Shown: in pieces, positions 33,670-42,241 of the stretch
Position numbering within the stretch: position 1 is the stretch's first letter
Layout: each line of letters opens with the position of its first letter
NCBI GenBank assembly: GCA_031292305.1
Contig: JARLHJ010000045.1
Location: 11,813 to 75,812, forward strand
Direction: 5' to 3'
DNA: 64,000 bases
From: Candidatus Babeliales bacterium
Lineage (GTDB): Bacteria; Babelota; Babeliae; Babelales; JABDEC01
Made by a program: the position numbers and the translations under genes
Notes under the pieces: model-generated
What the model saw: only the letters and a program-made list of their open reading frames with translations
Database searches by the model: none
What the model was told of the DNA's origin: nothing

Positions 33670-34497
33670 GTGAATAATATTAAAAATGTAATAATTCCGG
33701 CAGCTGGGTTAGGAACTCGTTTTTTACCTGTAACTAAATCAATACCAAAAGAAATGATTCCCATAGGCAATAAACCAGCAATTCAATACATTGTTGAAGA
33801 AGCATTATTTTCTGGAATAAAAAATTTTTTAATCATCACAAATAAAGAAAAAGAAGCAATATCAAAATATTTTCAATCAAATGAACAATTTGATATTTCT
33901 ATGCGAGATAACAAAAGAAAAGATATTCTAAATCAATTAGAACATATTATTAATGTATGTGATTTTTCATATATAGATCAACAACAACAATTAGGCCTCG
34001 GGCACGCAGTTTTAATGGCACAACATTATATTAAAGAAGAATATTTTGGAGTCATGTTACCAGATGATATTATTGTCTCTGAATATCCAGCATTAAATCA
34101 ATTAATGGATATTGCAGTGATAGAAAATGCTACGGTAATTGCTGTGCAAGAAGTACCGTTACATAACGTTTCTTCATACGGTATTATAAATATTAAAAAT
34201 AAAATTAATGAAAATTTATTTGAAGTTTCAGATTTAGTAGAAAAACCAGATGCGTTAGAAGCGCCATCTAATTTTGGAATTGTTGGTCGATATGTTTTAT
34301 CTAATAAAATTTTCCCAGCATTAGAAGCTATAAGTAAAACACCTAAAGGCGAAATACAATTGACTGATGCAATTGCTTATTTAATCAAAAATGGTGAACG
34401 AGTACTTGCTTATAATATTCAAGGCACAAGGCATGATATTGGCACCCCACTTGGCTGGGCTAAAGCTATTACTGAGATTTCTTACCAAAATTTGTAA
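33670..34497 (+). CDS. galU: UTP-glucose-1-phosphate uridylyltransferase
   Basis: Makes UDP-glucose from UTP and glucose-1-phosphate, for envelope polysaccharide. The N-terminus matches the GalU nucleotidyl-transferase signature: IPAAGLGTRFLPVTKSIPKEM, followed by IGNKPAIQYIVEEA, then QQLGLGHAVLMAQ, MLPDDII and GRYVLS. The start is a GTG preceded by AAGGA. The 275-residue length is normal. It is followed 13 bases later by a small exported protein gene, apparently in the same transcript. Confidence 0.95.
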   Translation: MNNIKNVIIPAAGLGTRFLPVTKSIPKEMIPIGNKPAIQYIVEEALFSGIKNFLIITNKEKEAISKYFQSNEQFDISMRDNKRKDILNQLEHIINVCDFSYIDQQQQLGLGHAVLMAQHYIKEEYFGVMLPDDIIVSEYPALNQLMDIAVIENATVIAVQEVPLHNVSSYGIINIKNKINENLFEVSDLVEKPDALEAPSNFGIVGRYVLSNKIFPALEAISKTPKGEIQLTDAIAYLIKNGERVLAYNIQGTRHDIGTPLGWAKAITEISYQNL

Positions 34498-34509
34498 TCG
34501 CGAGATCTT

Positions 34510-34773
34510 ATGAAAAAATTATTAGTGATATTAATTTTCAGTTTATATATTTATGCAGAACCAGTAACAGTAAAAGATGCATATGATAATACTGTAGAGG
34601 TGGTTTCAACAGAGGACTTTAATGCATTTAAAAAAGATATGCAGCAATATATAGAGTTAAACAAACTTACTGACGATGAATTAATTGATTTAAGCGACCG
34701 TGTAGATAAATTAGACGATCAGCTTAAAGATTTTATTAAAAAAATAAGAGAATTCCAAAAACTATTAAAATAA
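34510..34773 (+). CDS. small exported coiled-coil protein
   Basis: 87 residues: a signal peptide (MKKLLVILIFSLYIYAE), then a highly charged helix (LTDDELIDLSDRVDKLDDQL) with heptad-like Leu spacing, a probable coiled coil. It follows galU closely. The stretch after its stop contains a coiled-coil coding remnant in the same style (34833-35033), suggesting a decayed tandem copy. No family recognised. Confidence 0.7.
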   Translation: MKKLLVILIFSLYIYAEPVTVKDAYDNTVEVVSTEDFNAFKKDMQQYIELNKLTDDELIDLSDRVDKLDDQLKDFIKKIREFQKLLK

Positions 34774-34832
34774 TTATTTTATTGTTTTGAACCTGGAAAA
34801 CTACTTTATTATTAAATTTATCTAAACCATAA

Positions 34833-35033
34833 ATAACTGCTCAAATAAATAAGTTAGATGAAAAACTTTCAAAAACAATTCAAAGTTTCGACAAAAGCTT
34901 TGATGAAATGGATCAAAATATAGCGGGATTAAAAAGAAAAATTGAAGCAGTAAATACTAGAGCAGATAGCTTAGAATTTGAATTAGCTTCAGGTTTTGCT
35001 AAAGTTCAACAATCTATTAGTAAAAAGAAATAG
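34833..35033 (+). pseudogene. remnant of a coiled-coil gene lacking a start
   Basis: An open frame of 66 codons, closed by a stop at 34830-34832 just before it, encodes a charged coiled coil (INKLDEKLSKTIQSFDKSF, IEAVNTRADSLEFEL) ending at TAG 35031-35033. It has no ATG, GTG or TTG until an internal ATG at 34908 without a convincing ribosome site. Bias and style match exported coiled-coil genes here, so I read it as the 3' part of a decayed duplicate of the gene at 34510. A shorter 41-residue product from 34908 is possible but unlikely. Confidence 0.55.
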
Positions 35034-35044
35034 AAATTAATTAA

Positions 35045-35076
35045 ATGGGAATTTGAATAACAATTCAAATTCCCAT
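35045..35076 (+). terminator. bidirectional hairpin between convergent genes
   Basis: ATGGGAATTTGAAT and ATTCAAATTCCCAT form a perfect 14-bp stem with an AACA loop. On the plus strand it is followed by CTGCGTTTTTTATT. It overlaps the last codons of the minus-strand NurA-domain gene. Confidence 0.6.
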
Positions 35077-36156
35077 TCTGCGTTTTTTATTACTTTTTAA
35101 AGATGTAGAAATTTTTTGTTTATATCCATAACTTAATTTCTGCAATAGTTCATAAAATTGTTCTCTCTCAAAGCCTTTAACAACAGCTTGTTCATGCGCC
35201 TCTGCTAAAGCGACTGGGAAACCGTAACCTTTAATGCATTGGTCTAAAATTATAGACAATACTAATTTAACTTGTGCACTATCTTGCGCAATCCATGCAG
35301 GTATTTCTATACGCACAATTTCTGCACCAATATCAAAATAAACAAAATAGGGCTTTAAATGTTCAGGATATTCGCTGACAATTCCAGAATGGTTTTCAAA
35401 CAAAGTTGTATGTTCGTTTTCATTTAAATAAAATGCTGCAACTTGTGTATCTACAATATTATCTATCGCGTAATTTTCTACGGATTCTGATAATTTTACT
35501 CGAATTAAATTAACCAATTCTTTGCTTTTTGGCAGACTTATATAACCTGCCATTAATAATTTTTCTTTGTAAAACTGATGCATTAGACCTAGATATTTAC
35601 CAAGATAGGTTGAGCTTACTGCCGGTGATTTTGATTCTAGGTGCCAAAAAATTATTGAGCCATCAAAAATAAATAGTAAGGGCTTATCATATTCTTTAAC
35701 AAGCGTGCTCATTATTTCAAGCCCAGCCTTAAATTCATATTCTTGTCTTCTGCAATCAACAACGTCTGTACTGTTCTCTTCATCCATAGAAGAAAACAAA
35801 TATGGCACAGAATCAAATTTAACGTTGGAATTTTTACCGTAATGCAATATCACTGACCCAATGTTTAATAAAAAGCAGGAGGTTCCTTGGTGTCTATCGG
35901 GGTAGATTTGTGAGCCATCTACTGAAACTAATGTGTATTCTGAAATTGGGTCTACTTTGGTTTTTGTATTTATAGCATCTTGCCAAGTAGGCAGAATCAT
36001 TGGTAAAAGTGAGTTTTTAGCTTTAACAGGAAACTCTTCATCTTGGCAAATAGCTTGCCAATTTTGCTCAGCAATTTCTAATTCTTTTGAATAATCATAA
36101 AAAATTGCATCTGATATTTTTTCTATTTCTTTAAATAATCGAGCTTTGTTAAGCAT
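35065..36156 (-). CDS. NurA-domain protein (5'-3' nuclease family)
   Basis: The motif TLVSVDGSQIYPDRH (near residue 75) is the NurA metal-site Asp in an aVDGS context. Further family-like features are a second acidic strand LLFIFDGSIIFWHLE and the C-terminal RIEIPAWIAQD with ALAEAHEQAVVKGFEREQFYELL. NurA nucleases act with the HerA ATPase in DNA end processing in archaea and some bacteria. No herA-like gene is in this window. 363 residues, no signal peptide, so cytoplasmic. Family call is fairly sure; activity is inferred. Confidence 0.75.
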   Translation of the reverse strand: MLNKARLFKEIEKISDAIFYDYSKELEIAEQNWQAICQDEEFPVKAKNSLLPMILPTWQDAINTKTKVDPISEYTLVSVDGSQIYPDRHQGTSCFLLNIGSVILHYGKNSNVKFDSVPYLFSSMDEENSTDVVDCRRQEYEFKAGLEIMSTLVKEYDKPLLFIFDGSIIFWHLESKSPAVSSTYLGKYLGLMHQFYKEKLLMAGYISLPKSKELVNLIRVKLSESVENYAIDNIVDTQVAAFYLNENEHTTLFENHSGIVSEYPEHLKPYFVYFDIGAEIVRIEIPAWIAQDSAQVKLVLSIILDQCIKGYGFPVALAEAHEQAVVKGFEREQFYELLQKLSYGYKQKISTSLKSNKKRRMGI

Positions 36157-36259
36157 TTATTTGATCTTCTATTTTTAATCATGGGTTTTTTTGATATTTA
36201 AGTTTTTATAATTATTTAATATTATAAGATTTGAAAAATATTAATATCAAAGGATATGT

Positions 36260-36913
36260 ATGGTTAAACAATCTGTAATAGGATTAATCTTATTATTTAG
36301 TATCGCAATCAATGCGATGGATTTTGACTCCGTAAATCCAAGTCAGACTAAAGATGAGATAATGCAAGATTTGCAAGATATGTTAGAATTTAATCCGACT
36401 TTTGAAGAATTGGATCTTGAACATAATTTTCAGCTAAATCCTGAGCATATATTGCCAGAAGAAATTAAAGATGAAATGCAATTTTGTAATGATGAAGATG
36501 AAGTGCAACAAGATTGTGCAATAGATGAAATCAAAGAAGAATCTGATCAGCCAGAAGATGTTGATTCTTTAAACGACGACCTTGATTTATGCAATTTATG
36601 TCATTGTCGATTTAAGAAGATTTATGATCATTTATATCAGGCACATAAAATTTGTAATTGTGGTAAAAAATATAATTCAGTGCTACAGGTAATAAATTGT
36701 AAGCAATCGCATAGGTATGCAAGAACTAACTCAGAAGTAAAAAAATTATTTAAAGCATCAAGTTTTAGAGTAAAATGTAATTTATGTGATCAAACTTTAT
36801 CAAAAAAAGGTAATTTATCATTGCATAAACTAATGGTTCATTTCATATGTAGATTATGTAAAACAAAACATAATTCTCGCGATGAAGCTCTTGAATGCGC
36901 TTGCCGTGATTAG
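36260..36913 (+). CDS. exported protein with C2H2-type zinc-finger motifs
   Basis: Residues 1-20 are a signal peptide (MVKQSVIGLILLFSIAINAM). A long acidic region (Glu, Asp) follows. The C-terminal half holds Cys111-x2-Cys114-x9-His124-x4-His129, then a Cys/His stretch, and Cys173-x2-Cys176-x12-His189-x4-His194, which is the exact classic eukaryotic C2H2 spacing, including the Leu before the first His. The acidic middle plus fingers resembles a nucleic-acid-binding or protein-binding effector. Bacterial C2H2 proteins such as Ros are known but are cytoplasmic. The ribosome site AAAGGA precedes the ATG. Nuclear or cytoplasmic host targeting is inferred only. Confidence 0.8.
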   Translation: MVKQSVIGLILLFSIAINAMDFDSVNPSQTKDEIMQDLQDMLEFNPTFEELDLEHNFQLNPEHILPEEIKDEMQFCNDEDEVQQDCAIDEIKEESDQPEDVDSLNDDLDLCNLCHCRFKKIYDHLYQAHKICNCGKKYNSVLQVINCKQSHRYARTNSEVKKLFKASSFRVKCNLCDQTLSKKGNLSLHKLMVHFICRLCKTKHNSRDEALECACRD

Positions 36914-36918
36914 AAAAT

Positions 36919-37281
36919 TTAAAAATACCTTATGCATTTTTGTAGAGGCATTAAAGGCAATAAAGCACATTTTAGTCTATTGGGACCTAATTCAATACCA
37001 ATTAAATTTAGAATAAAAGCATCATCAAGTTTAAGCAATTCATTTATATTTTTTTGTTTGCAAAACTCTGTGAGCATGGAAGCGGTTGCTTGACTTATAA
37101 TGCAACCTTTACCGGTGAAACCTATTTCGCATAAAATATCATCAATTATTATACATTCAATCTCAACACTATCCCCACAAGAAGGGATGTGTTCTCCGCT
37201 AGAAATTGTTGGATTTTTTAATTTCCCATAATTTCTTGGATTTTTGTAATGGTCTAATAATAAGTCTTTATATAAATTCAT
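36919..37281 (-). CDS. sufU: SufU/NifU-type iron-sulfur scaffold protein
   Basis: I start at 37281 (MNLYKDLLLDHYKNPRNYG, the typical start with AAAGG upstream); the frame extends further upstream in a non-conserved part. The 120 residues carry all three conserved cysteines: IPSCGDSVEI, GKGCIISQATASM and RLKCALLPL. This matches SufU/IscU scaffolds that assemble or relay Fe-S clusters. It is a single gene here, with no desulfurase or SufBCD nearby. The gap to the exported zinc-finger gene's end is five bases (convergent). Confidence 0.9.
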   Translation of the reverse strand: MNLYKDLLLDHYKNPRNYGKLKNPTISSGEHIPSCGDSVEIECIIIDDILCEIGFTGKGCIISQATASMLTEFCKQKNINELLKLDDAFILNLIGIELGPNRLKCALLPLMPLQKCIRYF

Positions 37282-37398
37282 ATTTTTGCCTTTGTATATA
37301 CCTTCTAAATATACTTTAATATTGACCATTTAACAATTTCGGCATTTTCTGTTAATCTATTAATAGATAGTTAACAATAATGGGGGTTAGGGTTAAAT

Positions 37399-38313
37399 AT
37401 GAAAATTACACACTTTTTACATTGTTTATCTGGTTTAATGCTAATATCTTTTATCCACAATAATATTATCGGCAAGCCATATCAAATGGGTCGTTATGAA
37501 AGTTCTTACAATATGATATCTAAAATTAAATCTGAACCTGTAAAACAGGTTCAAATGCCACAAAAACAAAATAACATAATTTTCGATGTGGGTGGTGTTT
37601 TACTAGAAGTTTCTAAGTTCAGGGCTTTCAGAAAGCTTGGCATGTCTTGTATTTTTCATACAGATATAGGCGACAGGTTTATGGAGTTTATAACGTTTAT
37701 TGAACCAGAAATCGAATGTTTTAGCAAAGAAAATCAGCCAAAATATTTAGATAGAAATCTGCCACCACTAATGTGTAAATGGCAAAAAGGTGAATTCACT
37801 TGCAAAGAATTTGTTGATAAAATTAAAGATCAGGCTGATAAAAATCCAAAGTTCTTTAAGAGTAAATCTGAGAAAAATTTAATTAAAAAAAGTGCTGATC
37901 TTTTATTACCCGAAAATCACATTAATATCGAAAAAATTAAATCATCTGGATTAAAGTTATTAAAAAAACTTAAAGATAAAAAAGATAAACAGGGTAATCC
38001 GGTAAATAATTTATTTATTATTTCTAATTTTGATGATGAAACATTTACGTTATTGCAAAAGAAGTTTCCAGAACTATTTGGGTTATTTAACCCAGAACAA
38101 ATTATAGTTTCTGCAAGGGTAAAAATGATAAAGCCCCATAAAAATATTTTTGAACATACATCAAATAAGTTCCAACTTGATCCAAAAAGTTGTATTTTTA
38201 TAGATGATCAATTAGAAAATGTAAAAGGTGCAGAAAGTTGTGGAATGGCAGCAATTCACCATACAAGTTCTAAAAATACAAACAATAGATTAAAGTCCTT
38301 GGGGATATTATGA
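37399..38313 (+). CDS. exported HAD-superfamily hydrolase
   Basis: 304 residues. The N-terminal hydrophobic stretch (THFLHCLSGLMLISFIHNNIIG) looks like a signal or anchor. The HAD core follows: IIFDVGGVLLEV (motif I, D-x-G form as in YihX-type proteins), FIISNFDD (motif II Ser), KMIKPHKNIF (motif III Lys) and CIFIDDQLENVKGAE (motif IV). All four motifs are present, so it should be a phosphatase. It is the first gene of a likely operon; the next start overlaps its stop by four bases (ATGA). The exported location is odd for a HAD enzyme. Confidence 0.85.
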   Translation: MKITHFLHCLSGLMLISFIHNNIIGKPYQMGRYESSYNMISKIKSEPVKQVQMPQKQNNIIFDVGGVLLEVSKFRAFRKLGMSCIFHTDIGDRFMEFITFIEPEIECFSKENQPKYLDRNLPPLMCKWQKGEFTCKEFVDKIKDQADKNPKFFKSKSEKNLIKKSADLLLPENHINIEKIKSSGLKLLKKLKDKKDKQGNPVNNLFIISNFDDETFTLLQKKFPELFGLFNPEQIIVSARVKMIKPHKNIFEHTSNKFQLDPKSCIFIDDQLENVKGAESCGMAAIHHTSSKNTNNRLKSLGIL

Positions 38314-39896
38314 CAAGCCAACGTAGAATTATATTTATAATTTGCTCTTTTTTGGTCTTACAAGCTTTCTTTTATATGATTTACAGACATCAGACCAAAG
38401 TACAAATTATAGATGAAATTTCTGCTGTTTGCGTTAAAAAATCAGAAGAAATAAAAGAGCCTGTGGTTGCTTTACCAACTCCACCCGTAAAAAAAGAACA
38501 AGTTAATCCGGTAAATTATAAATTTGGTTTTAAATCCTTAGTAAAAGAAGTTTCTTTAGATGATTTAAAAGTTAAAGGTGAAATTCCAAATTGGCTACAT
38601 GGCTCATTGATTTTTAATGGCCCAGCCTATTTACCTAACATTAATGAAAATTCTGGCTGGTTTGAAGGTCTTGCAATGTTGCATTTGTTTAATTTAGATT
38701 CAAATCACGTCTCTTATAAAAATCAATTTCTAAAAAGCAAATCGTTCTATGATACTTTTGCAACTAATAACCCAAAAGTTAAACATATAAAAATTAATAA
38801 TGCCAATATAAATGTGGCAAAAATTGCAAATAAATTTGTAGCTCTTTCTGAAATACCACTTCCTGTTATTTTTAATCCAAAAACTCTTAAAACAATTGGC
38901 TCATTTACATATCATGACAAATTGCCAAGTGATAAAATTTTTGAATCATCTAATCCAATTCGAGATGAATCAAAAAAAGAAACAATAAATTTCTTAATTC
39001 ATATGGGCGCGCTATCTAGTAATTATGAAATTTATAAAATTAAAGACGATGCCTTTAGTCTTGGCTTAGGTGACGCAAGAAGAGAGAAAATTGCCACAAT
39101 AACAATAAAAGAACCTGCTTATATTCATAATCTAAGTATTACAAAAAACTATATAATTTTTGTAGAATACCCATTTGTGGTTAAACCCTATAGGCTAGCT
39201 ATGGGCGGTTCTATGATAGATAAATTTGAATGGAAACCAGAACGCGGCACCAATTTTTATGTTATTAATCGTAATACAAAAGAAGTTAAAACTTTAAATT
39301 CAAAAGCTTTTTTTGCGTTTAGCAATGTAAATGCATTTGAAAAAAATAATAAAATTATTGTAGATATAGTTACTTTTGAAGATGCTTCAATAATTAAGAA
39401 GATGACAACTGTTATGACTAGATTAAATATTAAAAACTATAGTCCAGATATTGCATCAAAATTATCTAGATTTAAATTAGATTTAGAAAATAAAACAGTT
39501 GAAGAAGAAACATTAAGTAAAGAAAGTATCAACTTTCCACGCATAAATGAAAATTATATTGCAAGGCCATATAACTTTGTGTACGGAACATCAATGCGAG
39601 TTCGCGATTATTATGATGATATTAATCAATTGTCAAAAATTAATATAAATGATAAAGAAGAAAAATATTGGGATGAAGATGGATGTTATCCAAGTGAGCC
39701 GGTATTTGTAGCGGCTCCTAATGCACAAGAAGAAGATGATGGTGTAATTATGTCAGTGGTCTTAGATGGTAAAAAGCAGACATCATTTTTGCTTATTTTA
39801 AATGCTACTAGCTTTAAAGAAATTGCAAGAGTAGAATTGCCTCATCATATACCATTTGGGTTACGCGGTAACTTTTTTCCAAGCCCCGTTGTTTAA
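38310..39896 (+). CDS. membrane-anchored carotenoid-oxygenase-like protein with two iron ligands replaced
   Basis: 528 residues. Residues 5-25 are a membrane anchor. The rest follows the carotenoid oxygenase (RPE65/CCD) fold: GWFEGLAMLHLFNLD, the YEIYKIKDDA strand, AYIHNLSITKNYIIF, NFYVINRNTKEVK, VNAFEKNNKIIVDIV, FPRINENYIARPYNF, YPSEPVFVAAP and RVELPHHIPFGLRGNFF. Family members hold iron with four histidines. His231 (IHMG) and His273 (IHNLSIT) remain, but the third site (FHHxNAYE in the family) is Ser338 and the fourth (FHGxF) is Arg519. Iron binding and dioxygenase activity are therefore doubtful. It overlaps the HAD gene at 37399. Confidence 0.8.
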   Translation: MTSQRRIIFIICSFLVLQAFFYMIYRHQTKVQIIDEISAVCVKKSEEIKEPVVALPTPPVKKEQVNPVNYKFGFKSLVKEVSLDDLKVKGEIPNWLHGSLIFNGPAYLPNINENSGWFEGLAMLHLFNLDSNHVSYKNQFLKSKSFYDTFATNNPKVKHIKINNANINVAKIANKFVALSEIPLPVIFNPKTLKTIGSFTYHDKLPSDKIFESSNPIRDESKKETINFLIHMGALSSNYEIYKIKDDAFSLGLGDARREKIATITIKEPAYIHNLSITKNYIIFVEYPFVVKPYRLAMGGSMIDKFEWKPERGTNFYVINRNTKEVKTLNSKAFFAFSNVNAFEKNNKIIVDIVTFEDASIIKKMTTVMTRLNIKNYSPDIASKLSRFKLDLENKTVEEETLSKESINFPRINENYIARPYNFVYGTSMRVRDYYDDINQLSKININDKEEKYWDEDGCYPSEPVFVAAPNAQEEDDGVIMSVVLDGKKQTSFLLILNATSFKEIARVELPHHIPFGLRGNFFPSPVV

Positions 39897-39904
39897 AACA
39901 ACGG
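39886..39904. repeat. perfect palindrome spanning the stop of the oxygenase-like gene
   Basis: CCGTTGTTT and AAACAACGG are perfect 9-base arms with one central base, covering the stop codon and ending two bases before the next ribosome site AAAGG. It could limit read-through to the second HAD gene or be a structure affecting its translation. Confidence 0.4.
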
Positions 39905-39919
39905 TAAAGGATTTTAAAT

Positions 39920-40396
39920 ATGACAACTAAGAATATTATTTTTGATTTGGGAAATGTTCTATTTGATTATGATTATATAGATTTGCGCCAAGCGCATACT
40001 TTCCCTGAAATTAATCCTTTTAAACCTATTTCACATGGGTTTGATATATTAAAAAATTGTCTTAATCAACTGGATGCAAATGGTGATAGGGCTTATAAGA
40101 TTTATGTTCTTTCTAACTGGAGCAAAGTTTCTTATTCTCTTCTTGAACGTCATCATCCTGAAACTTTAAATCTTTTTGACGGTATTGTAACATCTGGTGA
40201 AGTTGGAGTTAAAAAACCTGATAGAAGAATTTATGAACATTTATTAGCTAAATACAGCTTAAATCCTGAAGATTGCATTTTTATAGACGATCAAATAGAG
40301 AATATAGAAATGGCTGAACGTCTTGGTATAACAGGCATTTTATGTAATGAATTTAGCCGTGTTGAATATCATTTAAAACGGCTTAAAATTTATTAG
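39920..40396 (+). CDS. short HAD-family phosphatase without cap domain
   Basis: 158 residues. Motif I is IIFDLGNVLFDYDY; motif II YVLSNWS; motif III VKKPDRRIY; motif IV CIFIDDQIENIEMAE. It lacks about 50-90 residues of the usual cap insert between motifs I and II, so it probably acts on bulky substrates. It is similar to the second half of the exported HAD protein at 37399, though no signal peptide is present. It is 24 bases after the oxygenase-like gene, suggesting one operon. Confidence 0.85.
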   Translation: MTTKNIIFDLGNVLFDYDYIDLRQAHTFPEINPFKPISHGFDILKNCLNQLDANGDRAYKIYVLSNWSKVSYSLLERHHPETLNLFDGIVTSGEVGVKKPDRRIYEHLLAKYSLNPEDCIFIDDQIENIEMAERLGITGILCNEFSRVEYHLKRLKIY

Positions 40397-40417
40397 TAAT
40401 AACGCATAAATATTAAA

Positions 40418-42166
40418 CTATTTTATTGGATTTAATGTTAATACCTGAGTTTTTTTAACAGGTGTTGATACTATTGGCTTTTTTACAGGTACTAATGTTA
40501 AAACTTGTAGGTTAACGGCAGCCAATTTAGCTTTTGATGCAATAACGTTCGCCTTTATTTTACTTGTAGTATCATTTATTTGTTTTATTGCCGCAGGTGT
40601 TTTTGCATTACTTAAAGTAATTTTTGCCTCTGCTAATTTAGGAGCAGCAGCTTTAATAACTTGTGCAGTAGTCGATATTGCTTGTTTTAATGGAGCAGCC
40701 TGTTCTGTGGGTAAATTTGCCAAAGTTTTTGTAGCAGCTGCAATTACATTTTGAGTATTAGTGGTAACGGTTTTAGCGGCTTCAATATTTGATGCAACTA
40801 CCGGTGGTGTTGGGGCTAGGCAATTACCCATAGAATCTAAAGTATCACCTGATGCACAACATTGATTAGCACCTTTAAGTGCAATTTGACCATTAGTACA
40901 TTGCAGACAAGCATTATCATTTAAAATGAATCCTGTATTACATGCAGAACATGTAGTTCCGTTCTGTGAAGAACAATTTGCTATTGGCGTAGCATTACAA
41001 GCGTTGCCACTTAAAGTATATCCTGTATTACATGTAGAACATGTAGTTCCGTTCTGTGAAGAACAATTTGCTATTGGTGTAGCAGTACAAGCATTGCCAT
41101 TTAGTGTATATGCTGTATTGCATGCAGAACATGTAGTTCCATTCTGTGAAGAACAATTTGCAAGTGGTGTAGCAGTACAAACATTGCCATTTAAACTATA
41201 GCCTGTATTACATGCAGAACATGTAGTTCCATTCTGTGAAAAACAATTTGTTATTGGTTTTGCAGTACAAACATTGCCAACTAATTGCTGACCTGTTGGA
41301 CATGTAATCGCCTCGCAATATAAACCATCGTTAGTTGTCTGACCCTTAGGACATGGCTGACATGCAGTCATAGATGTCGTTGTATCAAAAAATACCGTTT
41401 GACCAATAGCTAAACAACTTGTTGGTCTTGCTCGACAACCAAAACCGGCAATTAGCATTTGTCCCGGGGGGCATGTACAAGACCCATCATTATTAGCTGG
41501 TAGTCCAGTATCTACACATTTACAAGTCATATCAAATGCGGCATCTCCAGTAGACGACTTACTTGCTGTAATTACAGTGGAACTAGGACATGGAGCTTCG
41601 TTACCACATCCGAACCATGGGCTTTGATTGATTTGCTGCCCGTTTATTATCCCTGGAACTGGAACCGATAACGTTAAATCATAAGGAGTTCTTGGCACAT
41701 TTGGAAATCCACCACAAGCACCAGATGAATATGCAGCCAATGATGCTGTTCCTATAAAGCTCCCGTTACTATCATAAACTTGGTTTATAATTGGTGCTGG
41801 AGTTTGAGTGATTGTACATACATTATTATACGCCTCCAGTGAACAATTTGATATAGTAAAAGTCGTATCTATATTTGGTACGAGATATCTTTTAATCTTA
41901 GTCTCCGTGCCCATTTGCATTTCAATCTGTGTGCCATAATCCAATTGCATTACAGTTGACATATTAGCATTAAGATTTAGCTTAGTAGGAGGTCCTGTTT
42001 GGTTGTATTTAGATATAGTTATATATGGCCCATTAAAAATTGGTCCATTAACAACCTTTAAACTGCCATCTACAATGAACGTAACATTAACACTAAAAAT
42101 CTTGCTACTATTCGATACGAATAAACAAAGCAATAAAAAAACTATATTTCTATTTAAATTTTTCAT
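40418..42166 (-). CDS. Cys-rich repeat surface protein A
   Basis: I start at 42166 (MKNLNRNIVFLLLCLFVSN) with AAGGATTATT upstream; the open frame extends to 42205. 582 residues: signal peptide, a beta-like and Cys-rich region, then four tandem 30-residue units of the form NCSSQNGTTCSACNTGY..LNGNACTATPI, then an Ala/Lys/Thr-rich helical region and the end VLTLNPIK. The units resemble the Cys-rich CxxC repeats of furin-type or Giardia variant surface proteins. It is a tandem paralogue of 42242 and shares a near-identical C-terminal half. Probably a disulfide-rich surface or secreted protein. Confidence 0.8.
   Translation of the reverse strand: MKNLNRNIVFLLLCLFVSNSSKIFSVNVTFIVDGSLKVVNGPIFNGPYITISKYNQTGPPTKLNLNANMSTVMQLDYGTQIEMQMGTETKIKRYLVPNIDTTFTISNCSLEAYNNVCTITQTPAPIINQVYDSNGSFIGTASLAAYSSGACGGFPNVPRTPYDLTLSVPVPGIINGQQINQSPWFGCGNEAPCPSSTVITASKSSTGDAAFDMTCKCVDTGLPANNDGSCTCPPGQMLIAGFGCRARPTSCLAIGQTVFFDTTTSMTACQPCPKGQTTNDGLYCEAITCPTGQQLVGNVCTAKPITNCFSQNGTTCSACNTGYSLNGNVCTATPLANCSSQNGTTCSACNTAYTLNGNACTATPIANCSSQNGTTCSTCNTGYTLSGNACNATPIANCSSQNGTTCSACNTGFILNDNACLQCTNGQIALKGANQCCASGDTLDSMGNCLAPTPPVVASNIEAAKTVTTNTQNVIAAATKTLANLPTEQAAPLKQAISTTAQVIKAAAPKLAEAKITLSNAKTPAAIKQINDTTSKIKANVIASKAKLAAVNLQVLTLVPVKKPIVSTPVKKTQVLTLNPIK
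40908..41253 (-). repeat. about four 90-bp tandem repeats, surface protein A
   Basis: Nearly identical 90-base units encode the 30-residue Cys motif. Units such as GTAGTTCCGTTCTGTGAAG recur each period. This is coding DNA, not a CRISPR array. Confidence 0.85.
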
Positions 42167-42241
42167 TAATAATCCTTCTAATAATTTTTTCATATTCACA
42201 AACATCTTTTATTTCGAACCTATCCAATAAATAAGATTAAA

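Noticed and set aside
40926-41201. 91-codon frame opposite the Cys-rich repeats
   Set aside because: It is the antisense of the 90-bp repeats, so it stays open only because the repeat has no stop in that frame. The same applies to 42762-43073.
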